NCBI GenBank assembly: GCA_011009095.1
Contig: VTPC01008682.1
Location: 32,252-96,251, forward strand
DNA from: Ignelater luminosus
Taxonomy: Eukaryota > Arthropoda > Insecta > Coleoptera > Elateridae
Direction: 5' to 3'
DNA length: 64,000 bases
Below are positions 24,111 to 34,747 of the stretch, in pieces (position 1 is the stretch's first letter; each line of letters begins with the position of its first letter). The notes below the pieces were generated by a model, which saw only the letters and a program-made list of their open reading frames with translations, was not told the origin of the DNA and did no database searches. The translations under genes and the position numbers were made by a program.

Positions 24111-27100
24111 CCGAACACCGTCCGACCGGAAGGAAGTGCGTCACAAAGTCACGCTCTTGATACCTAAGCCGCTTTAGCCTATAATGCGCACTTACTTGGT
24201 CACATCATCCCAAGGAATATGTCGCACTACTACCGGACAACGTATTAAAGAATCGTCTGCAGGGGCTAGACCAGTAGAATCTAGAGGCAACCCGTAAATA
24301 GCCGGAACTACTCCGAGATACTTTTAATGGTTACTTCCATGTAGCAGTCATAGAGAGTTTACTTAAGCTTAAAGATTCTGTAGCGCAAAGAGTTCTTACG
24401 CTCTAAATAGACAAAGAGATGCCTGCAGAAGCAGTTTTCTAGTATTGAATCCGTGGCCCAAACATCATCACTGCTCAGTGCAACCATTCTTCCTGTGTAA
24501 TTTTACAGAAGAAACTACAGACATGTATATAGAAATAAAATGAGTAGATGCCGTGATTATACGCATCAACTCAGCGCGTTCCTGATACGCATTAAGACCT
24601 ACTAAGGCAAGGCACGCGTTCGTCGACAAGTTCTATGCTGAACCTCATACACTTTCACTGAAACTACTGCCTAGACCATCCAATAATGTTTAAGAACATA
24701 CGTAAGAATAATTCGTGCTAGACTTAGGAAAAAGAACTGAAACGTAAATAAGGCAACCGATTGTTAAGACCACCTGGAGACATCGAAAACCAGAATCATT
24801 GAAATTAGGACGGTGGCGTGGTCTTTAATGCGCACGTCTTCATTAAATCAGCAGCCCTGCAAACCTCCTAAAGGGAGATGATTCTGAAGAATGGTGATTG
24901 CAAAGTGTTTGGTGAAATGTTCCGATCTTTGATGCCTCACAGTCTGAACTAGATTTAATAAGATGACGCCGAGAATGTCACCTTCGATAGAGTAAGCGTC
25001 GGATGAGACTTTAATTTACAGAAACAATGTTGAATTTGTAAACACAGCAATAATGGGGAAAATGAAGAAAACTAATTTAGGAGGTTAATCAAAGTGAAAC
25101 TATAATTTAGTAGTGACAAAAGGTACATGCAAAGCAGAGACGAAGATTTTTAAACTTATTTTGTAAAATGCAATAAACCACCACACAAATCAATCGAAAT
25201 TTCTAAACAGCTGATTTCTTCATAAATTAAATCTATAAAAGAAGATTAATTTTTTCAAGCAAAGACGGTAACTGTTTAGTAACAGAAAATGCCTTAAGCA
25301 ATTATATAATTTATTGCCGCTTATTACTAGTTCAAATAAAGTCAGGGCAAATATTTTCGATTAACAACGAGATTACAGCAAAAGAGAACGGACAAAAGTT
25401 GCATCTTAAACTCTTGGTTATTGACAAACACTGCCCCAGAAACTTAATGCAAAAAATTAAACGAACAATTAAAATCTTGTTCCTACATCCCACTGTGAGT
25501 AGAAATGACATCGAACACTGACATGAGATTGCCATCAGAACAATGCTAATGGTAGAAATTTTATTTTGAGTAAAAATTTAGTAGTCTAGTTCAAAATTGT
25601 TACATTTTCTAAATATTTAACATTCAGCTTCAGCAAGCTTGATATTTCTACCAACTCGGTTTTCAAGATTCAATAGATCATTATTTTTGTGTTACTAACA
25701 AAATTATTAAAACAGATTATGCAAATGAAACCGAAATTAAAAATAATTGAACGGTGATATGATGTAAGAACTAAATAATACTTATAAATACCAATTAGAT
25801 AAGGATGTCATTCCAATAGATACTTAACTGTGGTACTTAAAACTTTTATAAATTTCTGCTATTTATTAAGTAGTATCCTGCATCGATTGTATAATTATTT
25901 GTCTATCAAGACCTTATTAATATTCCGTTTTTACTCTTTGATGACCTAAAATGTTAGCTTAGAAAATCACTAATTAAAATTCATTAATTTATACGATATA
26001 AATTATATTCAATTAATTTTTAAATTTATGTTTATACACCGTGCTTATTTAAACCACTAATTTGACATTCCTTTCTTTCAACACTCCCGTTGATCAAAAT
26101 GACTCTACGGGTGTCTCGAGAAAAAGAAAAAGCAATGAATCCTTTTCAACCATTCAGATTTTTAGTACAGATCGAAACAGAAATTTGTTTTACGCATTGA
26201 AGGCAAGACATTTTAATGTTGTAAAGAGAAAAGGCCGACAACATATTAGCAGTTTTGTATCAACATTTCTTGAGTTGTCACCAATCTTACTTTTAGTAAT
26301 TTGTTATACGAAGAAGAATTCAGAGCAATTTAAGTTTACTTTATGATATGCTTCCAAGTGCCGTTACTTTTTGACACGCAATTTATATATTTGTTGTTGT
26401 GTTGTACAATTTTGGTAGGTAAACTGAACCAAAGAAGGCTGAAATTTTAATTAACGTGACTGAAATTCTGACCTGCTAAAACGAGTATTAAGAAAAAGGC
26501 AAGAAATAATTATAGCTGGGTTTTATATATCCAGCAACTTTTAAACACGTCAGTTAAATCCAAAACTGTGTAATTAAAAAAACTTATAATAATAACATTC
26601 ACAATAAGTTCTGCGTACAAAAAGTAATTTATTCAAACAATCAAGTGCTCCACTAGTAATTTTTGTTAAGAAAAAAGTAATATTATTATTATGTAGTTAT
26701 GAATTTTTTTTATAAAACGAACTAAATACTATTCTGTCATTTCGGAAATTTTTGCAAAGTTAATATTTGCCAATTAAATTATTTTAAAGGAATTCTTATG
26801 CAGATAGATAAACATAAAATTTTTTGCTCCTTTCAATAATTGTCAAAAAAGTGCACAAACAACAGATGCACTGCATATTTATTGATCAATTCAGATTTTA
26901 AACAATGGAAAGAAGTCGAGTCCTCTTTATAATAATATTAACTCATCACCGTTGAACCTGTCACCAAAATACAGTCTTTGCCGACAAAATAACTGAACAC
27001 TTAATTATCCTAATCTAAATGCATATTAGGACTCTATCAGTTTTGCATATTTCCAACAAGTTTATAAAGATGTCATCAATATCGCTTACCAGAATTCCAC

Positions 27101-28055
27101 ACGGTAATTATTTCTTGTTAGTTATGGACGTTACAGCAAAGTCGACAAATTTTTCGAAACATATATCACGATAATCCCGTAAAACGTCGGCATTTTGTAC
27201 GGTTTCTAAGTCTATAACATGATTATAAAAGAAGAGAAGAATTTTACATAAATAATTAAGTTTTTATTATTTTATTAATATTAAGTGTTCATTTTAATTC
27301 AAACGTAGTTTTTTTATAAATTATAACTGTCGTTTACTATTATTAAAAAGGCGCCTACAAAATTTTTATTAGAAAAGTTAATTGTTGAACGTCAATTATG
27401 TTATTTATTTGCTGATAAATACTTCGAGACTGTGTAGTAGTTTACGAAAAAGTTAAGTTCTGAATGTATTTAACTGCATGGAAGTTATTACTTCTTTTAA
27501 CGATGTTGTATAATGGTTATTTGTATTAATTTACATATTATTACTTTTAGGTAGTATATAAATATTTTATTCATTCATACTCTTTTTATATTTGTTTTGA
27601 TAAAGCAGTAAACCGTATTTATGTATACTGAAGAATGACATTTTTAGTGCCATAGGGCAGCTATCAGAAAAACCAAGAAAATTCATTCAGTATCATTCAT
27701 TATACCCTTTCCAAAACCGGAAAGTTCTAATTACTGGAATTACAGCACCGAATGACACACTGTTTAGCGAGTTTCCAATTATCCAACGTTGGCGAAAAAT
27801 TACGAAGTCTTGCGAAAGGAAACCACTCAGAAGACGACGCAAAATCAAAATTTATCCAAATAGATCTAGCCTTAGGTACTAGTTTTTGGAATTTATGCAC
27901 AAACCCTACTTTAGTTTTGAAAGTATTTAAGTCACTTCGTTTCTCCAATTTGATGAGCTTGCTTTGTCCCACTACCCGACAGGTAGATGAAACCAAGAGA
28001 GTACTACATGTTGTTCAAGCAAGAAGTTATCCATAAATCAACACAAATAAACTAC
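24111..28055. other. Non-coding stretch between elements
   Basis: The first ~900 bases stay moderately GC-rich but show no reading frame. The rest is AT-rich. Open frames at 25332-25535 (-), 26062-26346 (+) and the overlapping pair at 27727-28036 have no recognisable content. Confidence 0.45.
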
Positions 28056-28057
28056 TA

Positions 28058-28082
28058 TAGTCTGAATCAAATAAGAATAAAG
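28058..28082. repeat. Left terminal inverted repeat of the DD83E transposon
   Basis: It begins TAGTCTGAATCAAATAAG and matches the reverse complement of 30419-30443 with a single G/A difference. TA precedes it. Confidence 0.9.
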
Positions 28083-28480
28083 TAGGTGGCACTGCGGTGC
28101 AAGACAGATTTAAGCAGCTGAAGTGTTCGAAAAGGGCGCCAAATTTGAAATTGCTTTCTAATAGTTGTTCAAGAATATGTATAAAAATTAAAAACCAGTA
28201 GCTGACGAACTATGAATAAATGAAATAGTAGATTTTTATAATGACAAAATATAATGAATAACCTCATAAGTATATACCTCTTACGAAGCAAAGAAAGTTA
28301 CGAGTTAACATGTAAATGTTTATTTATTTAGTTTTTACATAAACAAAAAGGTAAAAAGCCTGTAGTACAAGTCAATTCAATAATTACAAAACATATTTTA
28401 ATTAAGGAGCAGGAGTTGTAGGTACTGTATATAACAATAGTGGATCCATTTTGCTGTTTGTGTATTTATACTTCTGGTAA

Positions 28481-29890
28481 TCACTCTACCTCCATATCAT
28501 CGTCAGCAGAATCCTCCTCGCTAGAACTCTCCGACTGTAAATTAATCACAATTTTCTCAACCACTTGTTCTGTTATTCCGTCTAAATCCCACATATGATT
28601 TCCTTCACGTATTACATGATTGACACAATCATTCCACTTTTCTGCAGTTACACCAGCAATTCCATCACATAAGAGTTGCTTTACCTCTTCGATAGAGTAC
28701 GTTCGATTATTAACAGCAACATGTTGCTTAACTTGAGCCCATACTAGCTCAATAGGATTCAGATTACAGTGATACGGTGGTAATCTTAAAATTAATCTTC
28801 CACTCTTTTTAATAAGTTCATCGATGACATATGGTGTTGGATGTGATAACACATACTGTTTTACCAATTCTAATAATTGCAATTTCAATAAATTATCTCC
28901 AGGTGTAATTTCCTTGCCATGAAGCCAATCAATAATCTGATCTTTTCTCCAATTCCGAGTGGGTACTTTATCAGCTTTAACAGTATGATAAGGGGCGTTG
29001 TCCATTACAATGACCGAATGAGGTTCTAATTTAGGTAGGATCCCTTCCAACCACATTTTAAAAACATCTCCATCCATGTCTTGATGATAATCACCTACAA
29101 ACATTCAAAGAATTTATTGTAATAAGAAACATACAAAAACAATACAGTTCTCACCTGTCTTTTTGGATTCAAAAGTTAGAAGTCCTCCATCAACAAAACC
29201 AGATTCACTACCGATGTGAACAACTATTAACCTCTTTCCTTTGCCTGATGGATCTTTGATTCCTGTTGAAAGGCCTTCAAATAATGCTTGTCTGGCAGTT
29301 TTAATGGCAGTATCATGCCAAACTTTGCTTCCCACATGTCCTGCATTAACCCATGTTTCATCTGTGTAATAAATCGTTCTTCCTTCTTCTCGGTATTGTT
29401 TAATAGCAGTTAAATATTTTCTTCTCCACAAAACAATAGTTGGCTTTCCAATCAAAATCGATTTTCTTGTTCGTTTATCATATTTGAATCCTAATTTTAA
29501 TAACGTTCTATGTAATGTTGAATAACTAAAATCTGGTAATGAATCGTCTTCGTTAACAGCTTGTAGTATTTTTCCTACAGTTGGAACTTCATTTCGAAAA
29601 TAAAAACAATGTACATGTCTTCGTATGGCAGATTTCTCGAAGTCTTCAAGTTTCTGAAAACATGTTTTTGATTCCCTAGTTTTCTTAGGAGATCGTACCA
29701 ATCCAGAAGCTTCCATTTGTTTAATTATATTCCACATCGTATTCTGTCCGATCCCAACTTCAGCCGACGTTTGCTTGACTGACCAAGTCTTACTGTGGTT
29801 TTGTAAATGTTTTAAATAGACATTGTAAGCCATAAGTCTCTGACCACTTTTTACGTGTTTTCCTTTAGCATTCTTGAAAACTTCAGCCAT
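28481..29890 (-). CDS. Tc1/mariner-superfamily transposase, two exons, apparently intact
   Basis: It cuts and pastes its own element at TA sites. Exon 1 is 29890-29155, exon 2 is 29094-28481. The 60-bp intron (29154-29095) starts GTGAGAAC, ends TTTGTAG and joins ...FESKKT to GDYHQDMD in frame, giving 449 residues with no stop. Residues ~35-70 look like a helix-turn-helix (SVKQTSAEVGIGQNTMWNI), followed by a second DNA-binding region. The DDE triad is visible: YYTDETWVNAGH (Asp177), VIVMDNAPYH (Asp277) and LPPYHCNLNPIELVW (Glu361). Eighty-three residues separate the second Asp from the Glu, far more than 34-41 in classical mariner/Tc1, and close to the DD82E group (Sailor). The C-terminus is acidic. 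The start ATG is the first in the frame. Confidence 0.9.
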
Positions 29891-30418
29891 AACCGCAAAT
29901 ATAACCTGAAATATTGCATTGATATTTTGATCATTAGGTTGTTATAATTCAAATTATAATTACCTGTATAACGATACGCTGAGTTTAATGAGCTCTTGAA
30001 AGAACTATTTTAATATAAATAAAAGAATAACAGCAATACCAAAAAAAGACGTAAAATGACAAAATTAGAATAACAGGCTAACTGACCCTAACCAAGCAAG
30101 AAGGAAAAAGTGTGGTTATATTCCAACTTCACAAAAGCCAACGTTGTCACGTCTCCGTTTCTTTTAGGTTTGTCTTATCATCTATTTTTAAGGCATTTAT
30201 GAAAAGTACGTTATATATTTTTCAGTTATAAACATTACTAAAAAATTGTTTTATCAGATATATATCATAAAACATTTTTTTATGTAACTATAAGTAATTT
30301 ACTTTCGTACATCTGGTAACACGGTATTCAATAAAATCAGCATGTTAAAGTTGTGTAAAACGGACTCGTTTATTAACCAATGAGGATGAAGGTCAAGCTG
30401 TCCCTATCATATCCTTCG

Positions 30419-30443
30419 CTTTATTCTTATTTGATTTAGACTA
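30419..30443. repeat. Right terminal inverted repeat of the DD83E transposon
   Basis: Reverse complement of the left repeat with one mismatch; TA follows at 30444-30445. Confidence 0.9.
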
Positions 30444-30554
30444 TAGTGTCCAGTGCAGCATTTCAATATTCTGTTATTATGTTATTTTAGCTTTCTGCTT
30501 TAGACAATTTCTTCCATTGTTTTTTGTAGAGTGTAAGTATTTTTCCTGAAACGC

Positions 30555-30708
30555 TGTGGAGTACGAATGTATCCCAAGTTTAGTTTTTTATATTTTTCTA
30601 AAAAATAGTTGTAAAAACTCTATCTTCATTCATTCATTGGCAACAATTTTATTAGATTTATATCATTAAAAAACAAAAAATGGGCACGGGATACATTTGT
30701 ACTCCACA
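30555..30708. repeat. Inverted repeat with 21-bp arms
   Basis: TGTGGAGTACGAATGTATCC at 30555-30575 is matched in reverse complement at 30688-30708 with one G/A difference; the loop is 112 bases. It could be a small MITE or a terminal piece of another element. There is no clear target duplication. Confidence 0.6.
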
Positions 30709-31041
30709 TTGTTAAATACATGACCGTATTTATATATGCCAGTTATGACATGTCACAGTCAAATCTTGATCATTTCTGTAGCTTTCATAGGCTATACACT
30801 TCTTCAGCTGTAGAGACTAGACTGTCTTCATCACTGAGTTTAGAAGCAATTTGCTGAGTGTGTCCACTTTTTTACATTTTTGTAGTCGTTCTTCGATACT
30901 CAACCGGCGCATTGTTATTATTTATTATTGTTATTCTTGCGACTTTTTGTTTTTTTGTTACTAAATTTATGTAAAAATAAGAAAATACCAATGAAATATG
31001 ATATACTGGTTTCATTTCTCAACACTTTATTTTTCAACACC

Positions 31042-31984
31042 TCAGTTTATTCCCTCAAACTGTAATTTAATTGGACGACAGTATTTAGTTGATGAAGATC
31101 TTGGTTTCTGCCAAATGATATTCTCTGAAGAATCTGTTTTTGCAATCATTTGTAATGGTACCATTGATGTTAATAATATATCTGAGTCTGTGGCATGCGC
31201 ACCTTCATGACATTTCTGTTTATAGGAGTGACCAGAACTCCCATTAAACTCCCATTTGTAAATGACTTCAAAGGAACACTCCTCATCTTTGTTTAGTACG
31301 TCAGAAATCACTTCATTCTGAATTGTACACAAGCGGTCAGTAGTTGTATCCAATAAACTTTGCACTTTTACTTCTGCCATTGTTTCTGCAGTTGTTAATT
31401 CTTTGGGATAGCACTTTTGTTTTGCTTGTAAAATTGTCTTATAGACTGGATAAAGATTGTAAACGCGAGCTTTAGCTTTTTTTTAGGTTTAAATATTGAT
31501 CCTTAGTCAATTTAAGATCTATCATTAATGCCAATGCTTCCTCTGCACTGTATGGATGTTCGCAGGTGAACTGTTGTGCTTTCATAGTTTTTAATGAGTG
31601 TGGGCTTAATGTCGCTGCTTTTTTTAATAACCTGAGGCACATTTCTTTGATTGTTTTTGAATAACTCATGTGGGTTGCAAAAGCCAGTTCTTCAGGACCA
31701 TGAGTTGTTAATTCTTTGTACTGACTTTGTTTCGCCCTTGTACTTAAAACACGAAAAAGCTTTGCAGGGCGGCCACGAAATGTTGTTGGGATTAAATAAC
31801 CGGCTTCCTCAGTTTTATCTTCTTCAATAAGAAGTTTTCTCAGCCAATCTTTATTTTGTTTTAGAAAACTTTTCACATTTCTGCCACTACCCTTCCAACG
31901 ATAGAAAAGTTTTGAACAAAATAATGAAATTTTTGTCTCGACTATCGGTTTATTGCAGTCAGGTATCGTAGAAATTAGGTACAT
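31042..31984 (-). pseudogene. Fragment resembling RAG1/Transib-type transposase
   Basis: Two minus-strand frames join through a frameshift at a run of eight T at 31477-31484: 31984-31472 (170 residues) and then about 31470-31042. The first part has FRGRPAKLF, ELAFATHM and YSAEEALALMIDLKLTKDQY. The second continues YNLYPVYKTILQAKQKCYP and WEFNGSSGHS-YKQK, then TSMVPLQM and PRSSSTKYCRPIKLQF. From memory, this order matches proteins related to the RAG1/Transib core, where the GSSG motif follows the first catalytic Asp. Here that position is Asn (codon 31243-31245). The second Asp and the Glu are absent because the frame ends early. I am not certain of the superfamily; another DDE family is possible. 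Confidence 0.45.
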
Positions 31985-33486
31985 ACTTAGCAGGCTGTGC
32001 TCTGACGTGTGCAGTCATGACCTTACCCACTAGGGACTCTCTTTTGTTATATTGTTTATAATAAAGGCACAAAGTAATGTCAAAGTAACTAGAAACTAAC
32101 TATTCAGAAAACTAAACTATCGGTGATCGGCGTAGGCTGTGTTCTCGGTCTCACTGCCTGATTTTTAGAGATTACTATAATATTAGGTATACAATTTACA
32201 ACTCACTACCTATTTTAGAACAATGGAAGGTACTTGCATTTCTAGTTCTTGGAATTTTATATTTTTGTCGGCGTAAATACGATATTTGGACTACAGTGCG
32301 GCGTGGTGGATGGCGGATCTAGCTTCTAACTGACGTGATAGACCTAAAACAGAAAGTATATCTCCTGCGTGATGGAAAATACGGGGTCTAACGGGCTTCG
32401 TTGTGTTGAACGGAATGGGTAGGGGAGGTTGACTTGTTTGGTATCTACTACCGGGATTGTCACCTTGATATTGTTGGGATTGGGTGTCATCTTCTACAGC
32501 TGTGTTGGCTCCATGCTCCTACTCTCGTGATAGGGTCCTGAAGGCGGCCACTTTATTATCGCCGTCGCAGAGGGTTAAGCAACCTTCTCGAGAAGAACGT
32601 ATGTTTACCTGCAAACTAGAAATATGCAAGGGATCAACAAGCAGAGAACTATTAAAGATGATATTAGATTAAAATCTTATTAAATACAAACAATGGTAAT
32701 AATTAAAAAACAAGAAAGACCTTACTGCAATATTTATGTCAGCAGTTGAAGGTGGCATTTGGAGAAAGGCATTATTAAAGGAATATTCTGTATCTCAAAA
32801 GCTAGAGCCAATTCGACAAGCCATTTTTGGTTTTAGTATACCCAAAATATTCTAAAATCATCCAAACATTATTGGCAAGTAAAAATAATTTTGTTGGGCT
32901 GTATTAATTTAAATGTCAAAAACTGGTCATATCAAAGTAACCGTAAAACGTTTGTTAAGAATGTAATATTTAGTAACAGAACGTTCTATTTATGTGGGTT
33001 AAATTTCTCACAGAAAAAAAGGAAGGAATCTACAAAGCGAAGCAGTTTTGACTCATAAGACAAAATTTAAAGAAAAAGTAGTTTCTTGAGAAGTGTTTGC
33101 ACGTTCTTGTGCCTATCCTGCTGAAATACCATACCAAGCATCATAAATATTTTTGCTGCTGTTTGTCTTTACTAAAGACTATGGAACTATTAAAATTAAT
33201 TGTTAATTGCAGCTTATTAAACATATGTGAGTGCGCATCAGTATGTACAGCAAGTGTAACCAAAATCATGATGCAAAGTTGGTATTAACATGAGCCCAGA
33301 AAAATACCGTATTAGAAATGCAAAGCTTCAAATTGCCACCCTGCGCTCTGTCTAGCTCTTAATCTTGTCATACTGCCCAGTAGAAATTAAGATTTTCCTT
33401 AGTATCGCGTTGATTCTTTAGTTGTATGCACGTTTCATATCGTAATACTGATTTCAGTTCGGATATTGTACCGCAATATAATTAAA
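31985..33486. other. Non-coding stretch
   Basis: A GC-richer patch at 32290-32600 carries a short frame at 32484-32672, not recognised. Otherwise the stretch is AT-rich with nothing identified. Confidence 0.4.
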
Positions 33487-34747
33487 GATAAAATCTGGTC
33501 GGCTGTGCTCGCGTATAAACAAAACAAAACAGGCATTATTGATATAATTTCTTGTTAACATTCTTTGTGAATGTGCAAGTGACTCTGTGGTGTAATATAA
33601 CTACAAAATGTATACTTTAAAATAAAATGCCATCGAAAGAACTAGAAGTTCGAAAACAGATTTTGAACATTTGCTATCAGAATTCAGGGTATTGGCAAAA
33701 CGGCATTGCAAAACAATTAGGTCTTGCAAAATACATCGTCCAAAACGTTTTAGTCAACTTCAGAAAGACATCGACGATAGAATGGAAAAATAAATATGGA
33801 GGAAGAAGCAGTCCCATTGATAGAAATAAATCAAAGAAGGTGGAAACCTTGTTGAACAAGAATCCAGCCCTTTCGTTGGCAGATGTTACTAAAAAAAAAA
33901 CTGAATGTTTCTAAATCTTATGTTCAAAAGTGTAAGCAAAGAACTGAGATCCCGCAAGGTACATACTGCTCCTGATAGGTATGAACGGCAAGAAAACATT
34001 ACTGTCGAAGACTGCACGACCAATACTTGACCAAAAATCAATGTTTAATTATGGACGACGAAACGTACATAATAGCTGATTTCCAACAATTACCTGGAAA
34101 CGATTACTATGTTGCAGAATCCTGAGCAGCTGTCAGTGATAAATTTAAAAAGAAGAAATTGTCAAGATTTCTTAAGAAATACATGATTTGGCAAGCCATA
34201 TGCACATGTGGTTTTAAAAGTGCACTTTACTTAGCAACGGGAAGTATCAACCAGGATATTTACGTCAAAGAATGTTTACAAAAACGTTTACTGTTGCTCA
34301 TTCGTCGTTATAAGGGTACTGTAGTTTTCTCGCCAGACCTAGCAACCTGTCACTATGGTAAACTGGCAAGAAAATGGTACTTTGACAACAAGGTAACTGT
34401 GATAACTAAGGAAGATAATCCGCCTAATTGCCCGAAACTTTGAGCAATAGAAAAATATTAGGCAATAGTAAAGCGGAATTTAAAAAACATAAAATTAGAA
34501 GCAACAGACATAAAGAAATTCACAGCCTGCTACAAAAAAGCAAACGTAGCAGTGTCAGATGCAGTTGTTCGAAGGATGATGGGAGGCGTTAAATCTAGAG
34601 TGCGACAGGTTATCCATGTACATGAAATTAAGTAATTTTTTTTGTAAAACTGTTAGATTAAGGTTTATAATTACAAAGAAACAGAAAATACATTGGTTGA
34701 TTTAAAGTTAAATAAATACAGAATAAAATCATCGACCGGACTTTATC
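33487..34747 (+). mobile_element. Inactive Tc1-like transposon (DD37E)
   Basis: A transposase pseudogene lies between short inverted repeats: GATAAAATCTGGTCG at 33487-33501 and its near-complement CGACCGGACTTTATC at 34733-34747 (two mismatches). The ~1.26-kb span is normal for this superfamily. The outermost ends and the TA duplication are no longer recognisable. Confidence 0.75.
33627..34635 (+). pseudogene. Tc1-like transposase, DD37E, with frameshift and stops
   Basis: The first 90 codons from ATG 33627 form the helix-turn-helix part (ILNICYQNSGYWQNGIAKQL; then TIEWKNKYGGRSS). The frame is lost at a run of ten A at 33891-33900. The catalytic part continues in other frames: LIMDDETYIIAD (about 34048), FSPDLATCHYG (about 34330) and NPPNCPKL, then TGA at 34441-34443, then AIEKY, TAG at 34459-34461, then AIVKRNLK. 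Thirty-seven positions separate Asp and Glu. The last part resembles the usual 'PIEKYWAIVKR'. Several more stops lie between 33970 and 34130. Clearly dead. Confidence 0.85.

Larger units (their letters stand above)
28058..30443 (-). mobile_element. Complete Tc1/mariner-superfamily (IS630-Tc1-mariner) DNA transposon, DD83E type
   Basis: The element is 2386 bp. Its TIRs are 25 bp each (28058-28082 and 30419-30443), starting TAGTCTGAATCAAATAAG, with one mismatch. A TA dinucleotide lies directly outside both ends (28056-28057 and 30444-30445), the target duplication of this superfamily. It holds one two-exon transposase gene on the minus strand. TIRs, TA duplication and an open gene together suggest a recent insertion. 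The length is above the usual ~1.3 kb of mariners because of long untranslated parts and a longer protein. Confidence 0.92.

Noticed and set aside
26062-26346. 94-codon open frame
   Set aside because: No known domain or conserved motif; AT-rich codons fit chance.
27727-28036. Overlapping open frames on both strands next to the DD83E element
   Set aside because: Neither shows a known domain; one must be spurious and no evidence favours the other.
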